A stretch of DNA of 62,918 bases. Source: Betaproteobacteria bacterium (GTDB taxonomy: Bacteria; Pseudomonadota; Gammaproteobacteria; Burkholderiales; SG8-41). Where the stretch lies: NCBI GenBank assembly GCA_021730905.1, contig JAKFYK010000014.1, positions 1 through 62,918 of the forward strand, given 5' to 3'. Below, in pieces: positions 53,278 through 61,980 of the stretch (positions are counted from its first letter, which is position 1; each line of letters starts with the position of its first letter). Under the pieces are notes generated by a model. The model was not told the DNA's origin and did not search any database. It was given only the letters and a program-made list of their open reading frames with translations. The position numbers were made by a program, and so were the translations under genes.

Positions 53278-54231
53278 TCAAATACTATACTCCCGCGCCC
53301 CATCCGGGTCACTCGGCCGCAGCGCCTGCGCAATAGTCGACCGCGTCAGTGTCGGTGCGAAAAGTTCAATGAAGTCGTAACAATAAGACCGCAGCTCGAC
53401 GCCGCGCCGGATCGCCAGCCGCGTGACGTTGCTGCTGAAAAGATGTGCCGCGTCGATGGCACGCAAATCGTTGTCCGATCTTTCGTCAAAGGCCATCGCG
53501 GCGATGATGCCGATGCCGAGTCCTTCTCGCACATAGGTTTTGATCACATCGGAGTCGAGCGCAGTGAGCACGATGTCGGGCTGAATGCCCGCGCGTGCGA
53601 AGGCTTCATCGATGTGCGGGCGGCCGGTGAAGATGACTTCATAGGTGACGATGGGATGGCGCGCGAGTTCTTCCAGCGTCGGCCGTTTTTGCGCGGCGAG
53701 CGGATGATCGGCGGGCACCACCACCACGTGATTCCACGTGTAGCACGGAAAACTCAAGAGATCAGTGGCGCGCGCCAGCGATTCGGTGGCTATGCCGATG
53801 TCGGCGTCGCCGCTGCGCACAGCGTCAACGATGCGTTGCGGCTCGGCCTGATGAAACGCGAGTTTCACACGCGGAAATTTCTTGCGGAATTGCGCTACCA
53901 CTCTGGGCAGCGCATAGCGCGCCTGCGTATGCGTGGTCGCGACCACCAACTCGCCTTGGTCGCGCTGGCGAAAATCGGCGGCGGCCGTGCGCAGGTTGGC
54001 TTGCTCTTGAAGCAGGCGTTCCACGATCGGCACGATCTCGCGTCCAGCAGTGGTGTGACCAGTCAGCCGCTTGCCGCGCCGGGTGAATATTTCCACGCCA
54101 AGTTCTTGTTCCAGTTCACGAATCTGACGGCTGATCGCGGGCTGCGTTGTGTGCAGTGCTTCCGCCACCAGGGTCAGATTAAAGCGCTGGCGCGAGGTTT
54201 CGCGCACTGCCCGAAGCTGCTGGATGTTCAT
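53278..54231 (-). CDS. cysB: CysB-type LysR regulator of sulfur assimilation
   Basis: A 317-residue LysR regulator with helix-turn-helix LTLVAEALHTTQPAISRQIRELEQELGVEIF and effector-domain segments VATTHTQARYALPRV and EGLGIGIIAAMAFD. These match CysB and Cbl, which sense O- or N-acetylserine, thiosulfate or APS and switch sulfur genes. It is divergent from cysI, its likely target. A perfect palindrome covers its own start codon, suggesting autorepression. Family resolution between CysB and Cbl is not possible from the sequence. Confidence 0.92.
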   Translation of the reverse strand: MNIQQLRAVRETSRQRFNLTLVAEALHTTQPAISRQIRELEQELGVEIFTRRGKRLTGHTTAGREIVPIVERLLQEQANLRTAAADFRQRDQGELVVATTHTQARYALPRVVAQFRKKFPRVKLAFHQAEPQRIVDAVRSGDADIGIATESLARATDLLSFPCYTWNHVVVVPADHPLAAQKRPTLEELARHPIVTYEVIFTGRPHIDEAFARAGIQPDIVLTALDSDVIKTYVREGLGIGIIAAMAFDERSDNDLRAIDAAHLFSSNVTRLAIRRGVELRSYCYDFIELFAPTLTRSTIAQALRPSDPDGAREYSI

Positions 54232-54240
54232 ATATATGAA
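54227..54240. promoter_or_regulatory. Perfect palindrome over the cysB start
   Basis: TTCATATATATGAA reads the same on both strands and includes the cysB start codon. The divergent gap (54232-54368) is AT-rich, with further ATAAATAAGTTCATAAATAT at about 54249-54268, a good place for CysB sites and promoters of both genes. Confidence 0.5.
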
Positions 54241-54351
54241 AAACGTATAAATAAGTTCATAAATATCCTTTTACAGCATATAAGAGTTCAGCGATGATCG
54301 CAACCCGGCCCGTAGCGGGTAGGGACGTATAGACTAGTTTATAAAAAATAA

Positions 54352-54371
54352 TTTAAAAACAAATACTTATG
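54352..54371. repeat. Dispersed AT-rich repeat, copy at the cysI start
   Basis: TTTAAAAACAAATACTTATG: a perfect core copy (54355-54369) whose last base is the A of the cysI ATG. It replaces a normal ribosome-binding site. Confidence 0.8.
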
Positions 54372-56066
54372 TATAGATATGACGACATAGACCAGCGCAT
54401 CGTGGCGGAACGAGTGGAGCAGTTCCGTGACCAGACACGGCGTTTTCTTGCGGGCCAGCTTGGCGAGGACGAATTCCGTCCGCTGCGGCTGCAAAATGGT
54501 CTTTATATACAGAAGCATGCGCCGATGCTGCGCGTGGCGGTGCCTTACGGCCTGCTGTCGTCGGGACAAGTGCGCATGTTCGCGCATATCGCGCGCAAGT
54601 ACGATCGCGGCTACGGCCATTTCAGTACGCGCCAGAACATACAGTTCAACTGGCCCAAGCTCGCCGAAGTGCCGGAGATACTCGCCGAGCTTGCCAAGGT
54701 CGAGATGCACGCCATTCAGACCAGCGGCAACTGCATACGTAATATCACCACCGATCATTTTGCCGGCGTAGCGCCCGACGAAATCGTCAACCCGCTGGTG
54801 TGGACGGAAGTGCTGCGCCAATGGTCAACATTTCATCCGGAGTTCGCTTTTTTACCGCGCAAGTTCAAGATCGCGGTTTCCGGCGCGGAAGAAGATCGTG
54901 CCGCGATACAAGTGCACGACATCGGGCTGCAGGCCGTGCGTAACGCGGAAGGCGAAGTTGGTTTTAAAGTCATCGTTGGCGGCGGTCTTGGCCGAACGCC
55001 GATCATTGGCCAGGTGATCCGCGAGTTTTTGCCGTGGCGGCACCTGCTTACCTATCTTGAAGCCGTGCTGCGCGTGTACAACCGCTATGGCCGCCGCGAC
55101 AACCTGTACAAGGCACGCATCAAGATTCTGGTGAAAGAGCGCACGCTGGCGGTGTATCGCGACGAGGTTGAAGCCGAATGGGCGCAACTCGTCGATGGTC
55201 CCGCTACGCTCACCAGGGATATGGTCGATGGCATCGCCGCGCGCTTCACGCAGCCGGCGTACCGCACACTGCCGAAGCAGGATTCCGAATTGAAGACTTA
55301 TCTCGACGTCGAGCCGGCGTTTGCACGCTGGCATGGCCGTAACGCGCATGCGCACAAAGTGCCGGGCTACGCGGCGGTGACGCTGTCGTTGAAGCGTCCT
55401 GGCGTGCCGCCCGGCGACGTGACTGCCGAGCAGCTCGAAGCCATCGCCGAACTGGCGGATCGTTACAGCTTCGGCGAACTGCGCGTGACACACGAGCAGA
55501 ATCTGGTGCTGCCGGATGTCGAACAGCGCGCGCTGCATGCGTTGTGGCGCGAGATGAAGGCGCTGGGGCTGGCCACGCCGAATATCGGGCTTATCACCAA
55601 CATCATTGCCTGCCCCGGCGGCGATTTCTGTTCGCTGGCGAATGCAGTGTCGATACCGGTAGCGCTGGCGATCGACGAGCGCTTTCAGAATCTCGACTAC
55701 GTGCACGACATTGGCGAGCTCGATCTGAATATTTCCGGTTGCATGAATTCGTGCGGGCATCATCACATTGGCCACATTGGCATCCTCGGCGTCGATAAAG
55801 GCGGCGAAGAGTGGTACCAGATTTCCATCGGCGGCGCACAGGGCAACAATGCGTCGCTTGGCAAGGTGATCGGCCCATCATTCGCGCGCGCAGATGTGCC
55901 TGATGTGATTGAGCAACTGATTGAATACTATCTAGAACATCGCGATGCACCTGAAGAACGCTTTATCGACGTGGTGCAGCGCCTGGGTGTTGAACCTTTC
56001 AAGAAACATGTCTATGGCTCTGATAAGAAACAAACGAATCGTCCCCGACAGTTGGCAGCAGCTTAA
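54369..56066 (+). CDS. cysI: Sulfite reductase hemoprotein (siroheme/4Fe-4S)
   Basis: The 565-residue protein has the nitrite/sulfite reductase repeats. The substrate-binding Arg and Lys lie in GHFSTRQNIQFNWP and LPRKFKIAVSG. The [4Fe-4S]/siroheme ligands are in ACPGGDFCSLA and SGCMNSCGHHHIGHIG. It reduces sulfite to sulfide in the cytosol with six electrons; in betaproteobacteria a ferredoxin or unknown donor is assumed because no CysJ is present. It heads an operon with DUF934, orf71 and cobA. The start follows an AT-rich repeat, with no visible ribosome-binding site. Confidence 0.93.
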   Translation: MYRYDDIDQRIVAERVEQFRDQTRRFLAGQLGEDEFRPLRLQNGLYIQKHAPMLRVAVPYGLLSSGQVRMFAHIARKYDRGYGHFSTRQNIQFNWPKLAEVPEILAELAKVEMHAIQTSGNCIRNITTDHFAGVAPDEIVNPLVWTEVLRQWSTFHPEFAFLPRKFKIAVSGAEEDRAAIQVHDIGLQAVRNAEGEVGFKVIVGGGLGRTPIIGQVIREFLPWRHLLTYLEAVLRVYNRYGRRDNLYKARIKILVKERTLAVYRDEVEAEWAQLVDGPATLTRDMVDGIAARFTQPAYRTLPKQDSELKTYLDVEPAFARWHGRNAHAHKVPGYAAVTLSLKRPGVPPGDVTAEQLEAIAELADRYSFGELRVTHEQNLVLPDVEQRALHALWREMKALGLATPNIGLITNIIACPGGDFCSLANAVSIPVALAIDERFQNLDYVHDIGELDLNISGCMNSCGHHHIGHIGILGVDKGGEEWYQISIGGAQGNNASLGKVIGPSFARADVPDVIEQLIEYYLEHRDAPEERFIDVVQRLGVEPFKKHVYGSDKKQTNRPRQLAAA

Positions 56067-56550
56067 GCCTGCCACCGAGGGCGGCCTGCCGGACGTACCG
56101 CTGACCGGAGACTGGATCGTGCCTTTTGCGATCTGGAACGAGCAGGGTTCGCAAGTATCGCAACGCACCGGTCGCAACGGCGTGCTGCTGGAAAACACCG
56201 ATGATCCGCGCGCGCTCGCGGCGGATTTCGACAGGCTCGCGCTGATTGCGGTGCGCTTTCCCAAATTCACCGATGGCCGCGGCTACTCGATTGCGCGTCT
56301 GCTGTGCCGTCTCGGCTGGAAGGGCGAATTGCGCGCGGTGGGAGATGTGCTGCGCGATCAGTTGTTCTACATGACTCGCTGCGGCTTTGATGCGTTCGAG
56401 TTGCGTGCCGATCAGGACGCGCAAGTGGCGCTCACCGCGTTCAGTGATTTTAGTGCGCCGTATCAGCCGGCCATGGACGATGGCGTTCGGTTCGGCGCCC
56501 GAACGGCTGCAACGGCAACGGCGCCGGTCAATTCACGCAGTCCGTGGTGA
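56008..56550 (+). CDS. DUF934 protein (sulfite reductase partner)
   Basis: The 180-residue protein has the family pattern LIRNKRIVPDSWQQL, LTGDWIVPFAIW, DRLALIAVRFPKFTDGRGYSIARLL and VGDVLRDQLFYMTRCGFDAFELR. DUF934 genes accompany the siroheme sulfite reductase and probably assist electron delivery, which is inference. Two ATGs, 56008 and 56014, are possible. It overlaps cysI by 59 bases, implying coupled translation. In other betaproteobacteria cysH usually follows, but not here. Confidence 0.88.
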   Translation: MSMALIRNKRIVPDSWQQLKPATEGGLPDVPLTGDWIVPFAIWNEQGSQVSQRTGRNGVLLENTDDPRALAADFDRLALIAVRFPKFTDGRGYSIARLLCRLGWKGELRAVGDVLRDQLFYMTRCGFDAFELRADQDAQVALTAFSDFSAPYQPAMDDGVRFGARTAATATAPVNSRSPW

Positions 56551-56565
56551 ATCGAAAAGCAGATC

Positions 56566-56781
56566 ATGATGACCAGTACTCTATCCAGATCAAACACCGG
56601 CGGTCCGTGGCAATTGCGCATACTGAAGGGCGATAACACGCTCAAAGTGGTTACCAAAGAAGAAGCAGCGGCAATCGTTCCGGCCAACGACCCCGATGCC
56701 GATGATCCGCTCCCGGGGCGGCAGCACCCGCAATTTTTACCGCGATTCCTGCCCGCGCCGGACGGCATGGAGTGGTCCTGA
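56566..56781 (+). CDS. Small protein of unknown function in the sulfite reductase operon
   Basis: I do not recognise this 71-residue protein. It contains GPWQLRILKGDNTLKVVTKE and a Pro/Asp-rich second half (VPANDPDADDPLPGRQHPQ), with no membrane span or Cys. It lies 15 bases after DUF934 and four bases before cobA, so it is probably translated within the operon. It stands where cysH is expected, yet shows no similarity to it. Confidence 0.5.
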   Translation: MMTSTLSRSNTGGPWQLRILKGDNTLKVVTKEEAAAIVPANDPDADDPLPGRQHPQFLPRFLPAPDGMEWS

Positions 56782-56785
56782 CGTC

Positions 56786-57565
56786 ATGACGCGGCCGCTT
56801 GGTAAAGTTTATCTGGTGGGAGCGGGGCCGGGCGCGCCTGATCTGTTGACGCTGCGCGCAGCACGCTTGCTTGAGCGCGCGGATATCGTATTTCACGATG
56901 CGCTGGTGCATCCCGAAACGCTGGCACTGGCCGCATGCGCCGTCAAAGTCGCGGTGGGTAAACGCAGCGGCAGGTATTCCACTGCGCAGCGCTTCATTAA
57001 CAAGCAATTGATCGACGCTGCACGCAAGTACCCAACCGTCGTACGCCTGAAAGGCGGCGACCCGATGCTGTTCGGCCGCGCGCAGGAAGAAATCGATGCG
57101 CTGATTGAAGCGGGCATCACGCTCGAAATCGTACCCGGCATCAGCGCCGCATTTGCCGCGAGTGCAGATTTGCAATGCTCGCTTACGCGTCGCGCGCTCG
57201 CGCGCAGCGTGGTGTTTGCCACGCCGCGTGAAGCGGCGGGCAGCAAACGAAACAACTGGGCCAAAGCCGCTGCTGCTGCCGACACTGCCGTGCTCTATAT
57301 GGCGGCGGGCGAAGCGCAAAATGTCAGCGAGGCACTCATGTCCAACGGCGTTGCGGCATCGCGCCCGGCCGTCATTGTCGAGCATGCTGCCAGCAATCAA
57401 CGCAAAATAATTCCCACCAACGTAGGGAATCTGTCCATTGCCGCGCAATGCGTCGGCGATGGTCCAGCGTTGGTGATGGTGGGCGAGGTCTACGCCGACG
57501 TCCAGGCGGCTGGATTGGAATGGCCGATAGCTATCACCTTACCCCGCGTCGGCAGAATAACGTAA
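56786..57565 (+). CDS. cobA: Uroporphyrinogen-III C-methyltransferase
   Basis: A 259-residue SUMT with GKVYLVGAGPGAPDLLTLRAARLL, VVRLKGGDPMLFGRAQEE (SAM site), VPGISAAFAASA, LYMAAGEAQ and the tail ALVMVGEV. It makes precorrin-2 for siroheme, the cofactor of CysI, so its place in this operon makes sense. It is the short form without the CysG dehydrogenase/ferrochelatase domain; a CbiX-type chelatase lies 1.9 kb downstream. The stop codon TAA is the first part of an AT-rich repeat copy. Confidence 0.94.
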   Translation: MTRPLGKVYLVGAGPGAPDLLTLRAARLLERADIVFHDALVHPETLALAACAVKVAVGKRSGRYSTAQRFINKQLIDAARKYPTVVRLKGGDPMLFGRAQEEIDALIEAGITLEIVPGISAAFAASADLQCSLTRRALARSVVFATPREAAGSKRNNWAKAAAAADTAVLYMAAGEAQNVSEALMSNGVAASRPAVIVEHAASNQRKIIPTNVGNLSIAAQCVGDGPALVMVGEVYADVQAAGLEWPIAITLPRVGRIT

Positions 57566-57580
57566 GTATTTGTTTTAAAA
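57562..57580. repeat. Dispersed AT-rich repeat, copy at the cobA stop
   Basis: GTAAGTATTTGTTTTAAAA: one T shorter than the consensus. Its TAA is the cobA stop codon, as at korB. The gap to 57703 holds no gene; TACAAT at 57662-57667 may serve the HAD gene. Confidence 0.75.
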
Positions 57581-57703
57581 CAATAATTTTTATTTCATAA
57601 TTTCGCCGGTTCGCGGCGGGATTGCGCGGTTATTGCGCGCGGCGAAAAGCGCCGGCCAGAAGTACAATCCGGTCACTCCCTTACCGTGCGGATTTCTTCA
57701 ATC

Positions 57704-58423
57704 ATGAGTCCCGAAATTTCAAACATCAAGGCACTCACCTTCGACGTCTTCGGCACCTGCGTCGATTTTCGCGGCAGCATCATCAAGGACTGCCGCGCGT
57801 GGGGCAAGGCGAAGGGATTGCGCGTGAACTGGCCGAAGTTCGCCGACGCGTGGCGCGCGGGTTATCGTCCGGCGATGGATCGTGTGACGCGCGGCGAACT
57901 ACCGTGGACGAAAATCGATGTGCTGCACCGTTTGATTCTCGACGAGCTGTTGGTGAAATTTCGCATCAATGATTTGACCGAACCCGAAAAAGATCATCTG
58001 AACCGCGTGTGGCATCGCTTGAAACCGTGGCCGGATACGGTGAAGGGGCTGAAGCGTTTGAGGAAACGCTATATCCTCGCCACACTCTCCAACGGCAACA
58101 CGTCGCTGCTGGTGAACATGGCGAAGTTCGGCGGCCTGCCATGGGACTGTGTGTTTTCGGCGGAAACATTTCATCACTACAAGCCCGACCCGGAGTCGTA
58201 CCTCGGGGCGGCAGCAGCGCTGGACTTGAAGCCGGAACAGGTAATGATGGTCGCGGCACACAAGCACGATTTGTTTGCCGCGGCGAAGAACGGTCTGCAA
58301 ACCGCCTTCGTGCGCCGTCCGCACGAACATGGCCGCAACTCCAACCAGGATCTCACCGATGAACCGTCGTTCACCATCAAAGCCGATGACATGGTTGATC
58401 TTGCGCAAAAGCTGGGCTGCTAG
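57704..58423 (+). CDS. HAD-superfamily hydrolase (haloacid dehalogenase type II-like)
   Basis: A 239-residue protein with HAD motif I LTFDVFGTCVD (nucleophilic Asp), motif II TLSNGNTSLL, motif III Lys in HHYKPDPESYL and motif IV VMMVAAHKHDLFAAAKNG. The layout is that of (S)-2-haloacid dehalogenases, but related phosphatases look alike. The start MSPEISN is preferred over an upstream ATG (57686). It runs on to a Bug receptor gene, suggesting a shared imported substrate. Confidence 0.82.
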   Translation: MSPEISNIKALTFDVFGTCVDFRGSIIKDCRAWGKAKGLRVNWPKFADAWRAGYRPAMDRVTRGELPWTKIDVLHRLILDELLVKFRINDLTEPEKDHLNRVWHRLKPWPDTVKGLKRLRKRYILATLSNGNTSLLVNMAKFGGLPWDCVFSAETFHHYKPDPESYLGAAAALDLKPEQVMMVAAHKHDLFAAAKNGLQTAFVRRPHEHGRNSNQDLTDEPSFTIKADDMVDLAQKLGC

Positions 58424-58439
58424 CATCGCGCCGCTTTGC

Positions 58440-59426
58440 TTGGACTCGCGGGAGCGACATCAAGTCGCGATCCGTTTTCTTGCGGCAATCGCACTTGCGT
58501 TCGGATTGCCTGCTCATGGACAACAATACCCCACCCGCCCCATCCGCCTGGTGGTCCCTTTTCCTGCCGGAGGCACCGCCGACGTCATCGCACGCAGCAT
58601 CGCCAACGAAGCGAGCGCGCAGTTCGGGCAACCCTTCGTGATTGACAATCGCGGCGGCGCCAACAGCATCATCGGCACCGAGATCGTCGCCAAAGCGCCG
58701 CCGGACGGCTATACGCTGCTGTATGTGACCGCTGCCTTCGTCATCAATCCGCATGTTTATCTCAAACTGCCGTATGACGCGCTGCGTGATTTTGATCCCG
58801 TAACCAATGGCGTGCTCGGCACGGGTTATCTCATCGTGCTGCATCCGGCGGTGCCGGCGAACTCGGTGAAGGAATTGATCGCGCTTGCGCGCGACGGCAA
58901 GGTAAGTTACAGCTCGCCGGGCGTCGGCAACACGCTCCATCTCGCGGCGGAACTGTTTGCCACGCGCGCAGGCGTGAAGCTGCTGCACGTGCCGTACAAG
59001 GGCGTGGCGCCCGCACTCAATGCCGTGCTCGCGGGCGAAGTACAGATGACGCTGATCCCGCCGACCATCGTGGTGTCCCAGATCAAGGCCGGGCGCGTGA
59101 AAGCCATCGCGTTTACCGGGTCCGCGCGCTTTGCCGGCATGCCGCAGTTGCCGACGATGACCGAAGCGGGCATACCGAATCTCGAACTCACCGGCGCGTG
59201 GCACGGCTGGTTTGTGCCTGCGAAAACACCGGCGAATGTGATCGCGCGCCTGCATCAGGAGATCGCTAAATCGCTGCAGGCGCCGCGCGTGCGCGAGTCC
59301 ATCGTTGCCGGTGGATACGAGCCCGATGGCCGCGAACCCGCAGAGTTTCGCAAGTTCCTGCGGCTTGAATACGAGCGCTACGGGGAGATGGTGCGGGTGG
59401 CGAATTTGCAGAAATCCGCATACTAA
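58440..59426 (+). CDS. Bug-family receptor next to HAD hydrolase
   Basis: A protein of about 328 residues. Signal peptide: AIRFLAAIALAFGLPAHGQ. The mature core is YPTRPIRLVVPFPAGGTADVIARS, FVIDNRGGANSIIGTEIVAKAPPDGYTLL, LHVPYKGVAPALNAVLAGEVQM and WHGWFVPAKTPANVIARLH. It is a classical Bug receptor. The start is uncertain: TTG 58440 gives a clean signal peptide; ATG 58386 or 58359 would overlap the HAD gene. It is followed two bases later by cbiX. Confidence 0.85.
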   Translation: MDSRERHQVAIRFLAAIALAFGLPAHGQQYPTRPIRLVVPFPAGGTADVIARSIANEASAQFGQPFVIDNRGGANSIIGTEIVAKAPPDGYTLLYVTAAFVINPHVYLKLPYDALRDFDPVTNGVLGTGYLIVLHPAVPANSVKELIALARDGKVSYSSPGVGNTLHLAAELFATRAGVKLLHVPYKGVAPALNAVLAGEVQMTLIPPTIVVSQIKAGRVKAIAFTGSARFAGMPQLPTMTEAGIPNLELTGAWHGWFVPAKTPANVIARLHQEIAKSLQAPRVRESIVAGGYEPDGREPAEFRKFLRLEYERYGEMVRVANLQKSAY

Positions 59427-59428
59427 AA

Positions 59429-59848
59429 ATGAATAAAAAAAAAGAGTCAAAAGATGTCGGTGAAGGGCTGATCCTGTTCGCTCACGGCTCGCGCAATCCG
59501 CAATGGCGCAAGCCGTTTGACCGGCTGCTGAAAGATGTAGTGAAGCGCGGCGGCTACGCGGCTGTGCTTGCCTTCGGCGAGTTCATGCGGCCGGGGTTGG
59601 TGGACGCCGCGAAAATTCTTGCGGCGGCGGGCGCGAAGCGCGCGGTGATCGTGCCGCTGTTTCTTGGCGGCGGGTTGCATGTGCGCGGCGATTTGCCTCG
59701 GCTCGCCGCCGAGGCGCGCGCGGCGAGCGGTATCAAATTGCGAGTGGCAAAAGCGATCTGCGAGGACGCCGGCGTGTTGCAGGCAATTGCGGATTACAGC
59801 ATCGCATCGAGTACTGCAGTTACTTCAGCGCGCCGAAAACCTTCTTGA
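59429..59848 (+). CDS. CbiX/SirB-type sirohydrochlorin chelatase
   Basis: The 139-residue single-domain chelatase has LILFAHGSRNPQWRKPF (catalytic His), VLAFGEFMRPGL, AVIVPLFLGGGLHVRGDLP (second His) and VLQAIADYSI. It would insert iron in sirohydrochlorin to give siroheme for CysI. The basic, lysine-rich start MNKKKESK is odd but preceded by AT-rich sequence. It starts two bases after the Bug gene. Its last 29 bases overlap the end of the DUF4197 gene on the other strand. Confidence 0.85.
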   Translation: MNKKKESKDVGEGLILFAHGSRNPQWRKPFDRLLKDVVKRGGYAAVLAFGEFMRPGLVDAAKILAAAGAKRAVIVPLFLGGGLHVRGDLPRLAAEARAASGIKLRVAKAICEDAGVLQAIADYSIASSTAVTSARRKPS

Positions 59849-60497
59849 CGATATCGCTGCTCGCGCCGAGCGGGTTGGCGCGCAGCGCTTTCTCCTGCTC
59901 GCCGATCATGAAGTAGAGGCCGTCCAGCGCCTTGCTGGTGACGTAGTTTTCGATTCTGGCGTCGTCCTTCTTGATCAGACCCAGCGCTGCCCCCTGTCCG
60001 GCGAGCGAATTATATTGCTGCGCGAGGCCTACTTTGTCGGTGGCGTTTTTGACGATGGGCAGAAAGCGCTGCGTGAGTTGCGCGCTGGTGGTGCGCTTGA
60101 AGTAATCGGTAACCGACGTCTGCCCGCCGGTGAGGATGCCCTTGGCGTCCTGCAAGGTCATTTTCGACACCGAATCGGCGAGCAGTTGTTTGGCTGCAGG
60201 CACTGCCGCTTCGGCGGCGCGGTTCATCGACAGCACCAGGTCGTCGGCCTGCTTTCTCATGCCCGCGAGCCTCAGCGCACTTTCGACTTTTTTCAGCGCG
60301 GGTGGCAACGGTATTTTCACCTGCGGGTTGCCGAAAAAGCCGTTTTGCGCGCCGAGCTTGGCAATGGCGGCGAGGGAGCCTTCATTCAGCGATTGCTTCA
60401 GGCCGCCCGCAGCCTCGGTGTTGCTGATGGAAGACAGCTGCGCGAACGCGGGTGACATAGTGACAGCCAGCGCGAAAATACCCAGAATATGCATCAT
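59820..60497 (-). CDS. DUF4197 secreted protein
   Basis: A 225-residue protein with a signal peptide (MMHILGIFALAVTMSPAFAQ). The DUF4197 body follows: GLKQSLNEGSLAAIAKLGAQNGFFGNPQVKIPLP, LVLSMNRAAEAAVPAAKQLL, ILTGGQTSVTDYFKRTT and SKALDGLYFMIGEQEKALRANP. The role is unknown. The frame is open far upstream, but the signal peptide and AAGGTGAAG six bases before the ATG fix the start at 60497. It is divergent from the thioredoxin-like gene and converges with cbiX. Confidence 0.88.
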   Translation of the reverse strand: MMHILGIFALAVTMSPAFAQLSSISNTEAAGGLKQSLNEGSLAAIAKLGAQNGFFGNPQVKIPLPPALKKVESALRLAGMRKQADDLVLSMNRAAEAAVPAAKQLLADSVSKMTLQDAKGILTGGQTSVTDYFKRTTSAQLTQRFLPIVKNATDKVGLAQQYNSLAGQGAALGLIKKDDARIENYVTSKALDGLYFMIGEQEKALRANPLGASSDIVKKVFGALK

Positions 60498-60530
60498 CTG
60501 CTTCACCTTATCTGTCTGAACCCGAAACTC

Positions 60531-61034
60531 ATGGGCAAGTTGTGTAATCGTATGCTGCTGGCGGTGGTGACCGCAACTGCTTTTGCGTCGTGCAGCCCGC
60601 AGTTTGTGCAAAAGCCGGCGCCGTCCGTGACCTTTGTAACCATCAAGGGCGAAAAAATAGCGATAAACGATTTGCGCGGCAAGGTGATACTGGTGAATTT
60701 TTGGGCAACCGATTGCCCGATTTGTCTCAAGGAAATGCCGCAGCTCATCGAAACCCACAGGAAGTTTCAGGGACGGGGCTACGAAACGGTGGCGGTGGCG
60801 ATGCGGTACGATCCGCCGAACCGCGTGGTGAATTACGCGGAAAAGAACGCGTTGCCGTTCAAGGTGGCGTTTGATCCGATCGGCGAGCACGCCAAAGCGT
60901 TTGGCGGCGTGACACTGACGCCGACGACTTTCATCATCGACAAGCGCGGCAACATCGTCAGCCGCATTTTGGGTGAGCCGGACTTTAAAAAGTTGCGCGA
61001 GTACTTGGAGAAAAAACTCGCTGAACCTGCTTGA
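60531..61034 (+). CDS. TlpA/ResA-like thioredoxin
   Basis: A 167-residue envelope thioredoxin with the active site NFWATDCPICLKEMP (CPIC), the cis-Pro segment LTPTTFIIDKRG and the pattern FVTIKGEKIAINDLRGKVILVNFWA. The leader ends in FASC, so it is likely a lipoprotein. Such proteins reduce periplasmic cysteines, for example in cytochrome c heme ligation, which suits a cell with Sox cytochromes. Its stop TGA directly abuts the lipA stop on the other strand. Confidence 0.9.
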   Translation: MGKLCNRMLLAVVTATAFASCSPQFVQKPAPSVTFVTIKGEKIAINDLRGKVILVNFWATDCPICLKEMPQLIETHRKFQGRGYETVAVAMRYDPPNRVVNYAEKNALPFKVAFDPIGEHAKAFGGVTLTPTTFIIDKRGNIVSRILGEPDFKKLREYLEKKLAEPA

Positions 61035-61973
61035 TCAGACGACACCCGCATCATGCGCCTGCTGATCTGCGTGATAGCTTGAGCGTACCAACGGACCGCT
61101 GGCTGCGTGCATGAAACCCATTTCATGTGCTTTTCCCGCATACAGGTCGAACACGGCGGGTTCAACATAGCGCAGCACCGGCAGATGATGCGCACTCGGC
61201 TGCAGATACTGGCCGATGGTGAGCATATCGACATCATGCGCGCGCAGGTCGCGCATGACTTCCATGATTTCGTCATCGGTTTCGCCGAGGCCGACCATCA
61301 GGCCGGATTTCGCCGGGATGTGCGGGAAACGCGCCTTGAATTTTTTCAATAGCAGAAGGGAATGGGCATAGTCCGCGCCGGGGCGCGCCTGTTTATAGAG
61401 TCGCGGCACGGTTTCGAGATTGTGGTTCATCACATCGGGCGGGCACTCGGAAAGTATGTCGAGCGCGATGTCTAGCCGCCCGCGAAAATCCGGCACCAAT
61501 ACTTCGATGCGTGTTTGCGGCGACCGCGTGCGCACTTCGCGTATGCATTCCTTGAAATGCGCGGCGCCGCCATCGCGCAAATCATCGCGATCCACGCTGG
61601 TAATCACCACGTATTTCAGTTTCAGTGCGGCGATGGTATCGGCCAGATGAACCGGTTCCTCAATGTCGGGTGGTAACGGACGGCCGTGGCCCACGTCGCA
61701 GAACGGGCAGCGGCGCGTGCACAGGTCACCGAGGATCATGAAGGTCGCTGTGCCTTTGCCGAAGCATTCGCCGATGTTGGGGCACGACGCTTCCTCGCAC
61801 ACGGTGTGCAGCTTTTGCTCGCGCAGGATGCGTTTGATGTCGCGAAAACGCGGGCTGTCCGTAAGCCGCACGCGTATCCAGTCGGGTTTTTTCAGCGGCG
61901 CCACGGGCATGATCTTGATCGGGATGCGCGCGGTTTTCGCCCTGCCTTTCTGTTTTTCGCCGAGAATGCTCAT
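61035..61973 (-). CDS. lipA: Lipoyl synthase
   Basis: The 312-residue radical-SAM enzyme has the auxiliary cluster [12 protein letters not shown], the radical-SAM cluster [10 protein letters not shown] and the C-terminal RSSYHAD whose Ser binds the auxiliary cluster. It inserts two sulfurs into octanoyl groups on lipoyl domains, such as that of the dihydrolipoyl dehydrogenase at 29658-31457. It lies seven bases after lipB, in one operon. Length is normal. Confidence 0.97.
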   Translation of the reverse strand: MSILGEKQKGRAKTARIPIKIMPVAPLKKPDWIRVRLTDSPRFRDIKRILREQKLHTVCEEASCPNIGECFGKGTATFMILGDLCTRRCPFCDVGHGRPLPPDIEEPVHLADTIAALKLKYVVITSVDRDDLRDGGAAHFKECIREVRTRSPQTRIEVLVPDFRGRLDIALDILSECPPDVMNHNLETVPRLYKQARPGADYAHSLLLLKKFKARFPHIPAKSGLMVGLGETDDEIMEVMRDLRAHDVDMLTIGQYLQPSAHHLPVLRYVEPAVFDLYAGKAHEMGFMHAASGPLVRSSYHADQQAHDAGVV

Positions 61974-61980
61974 GATCTTT

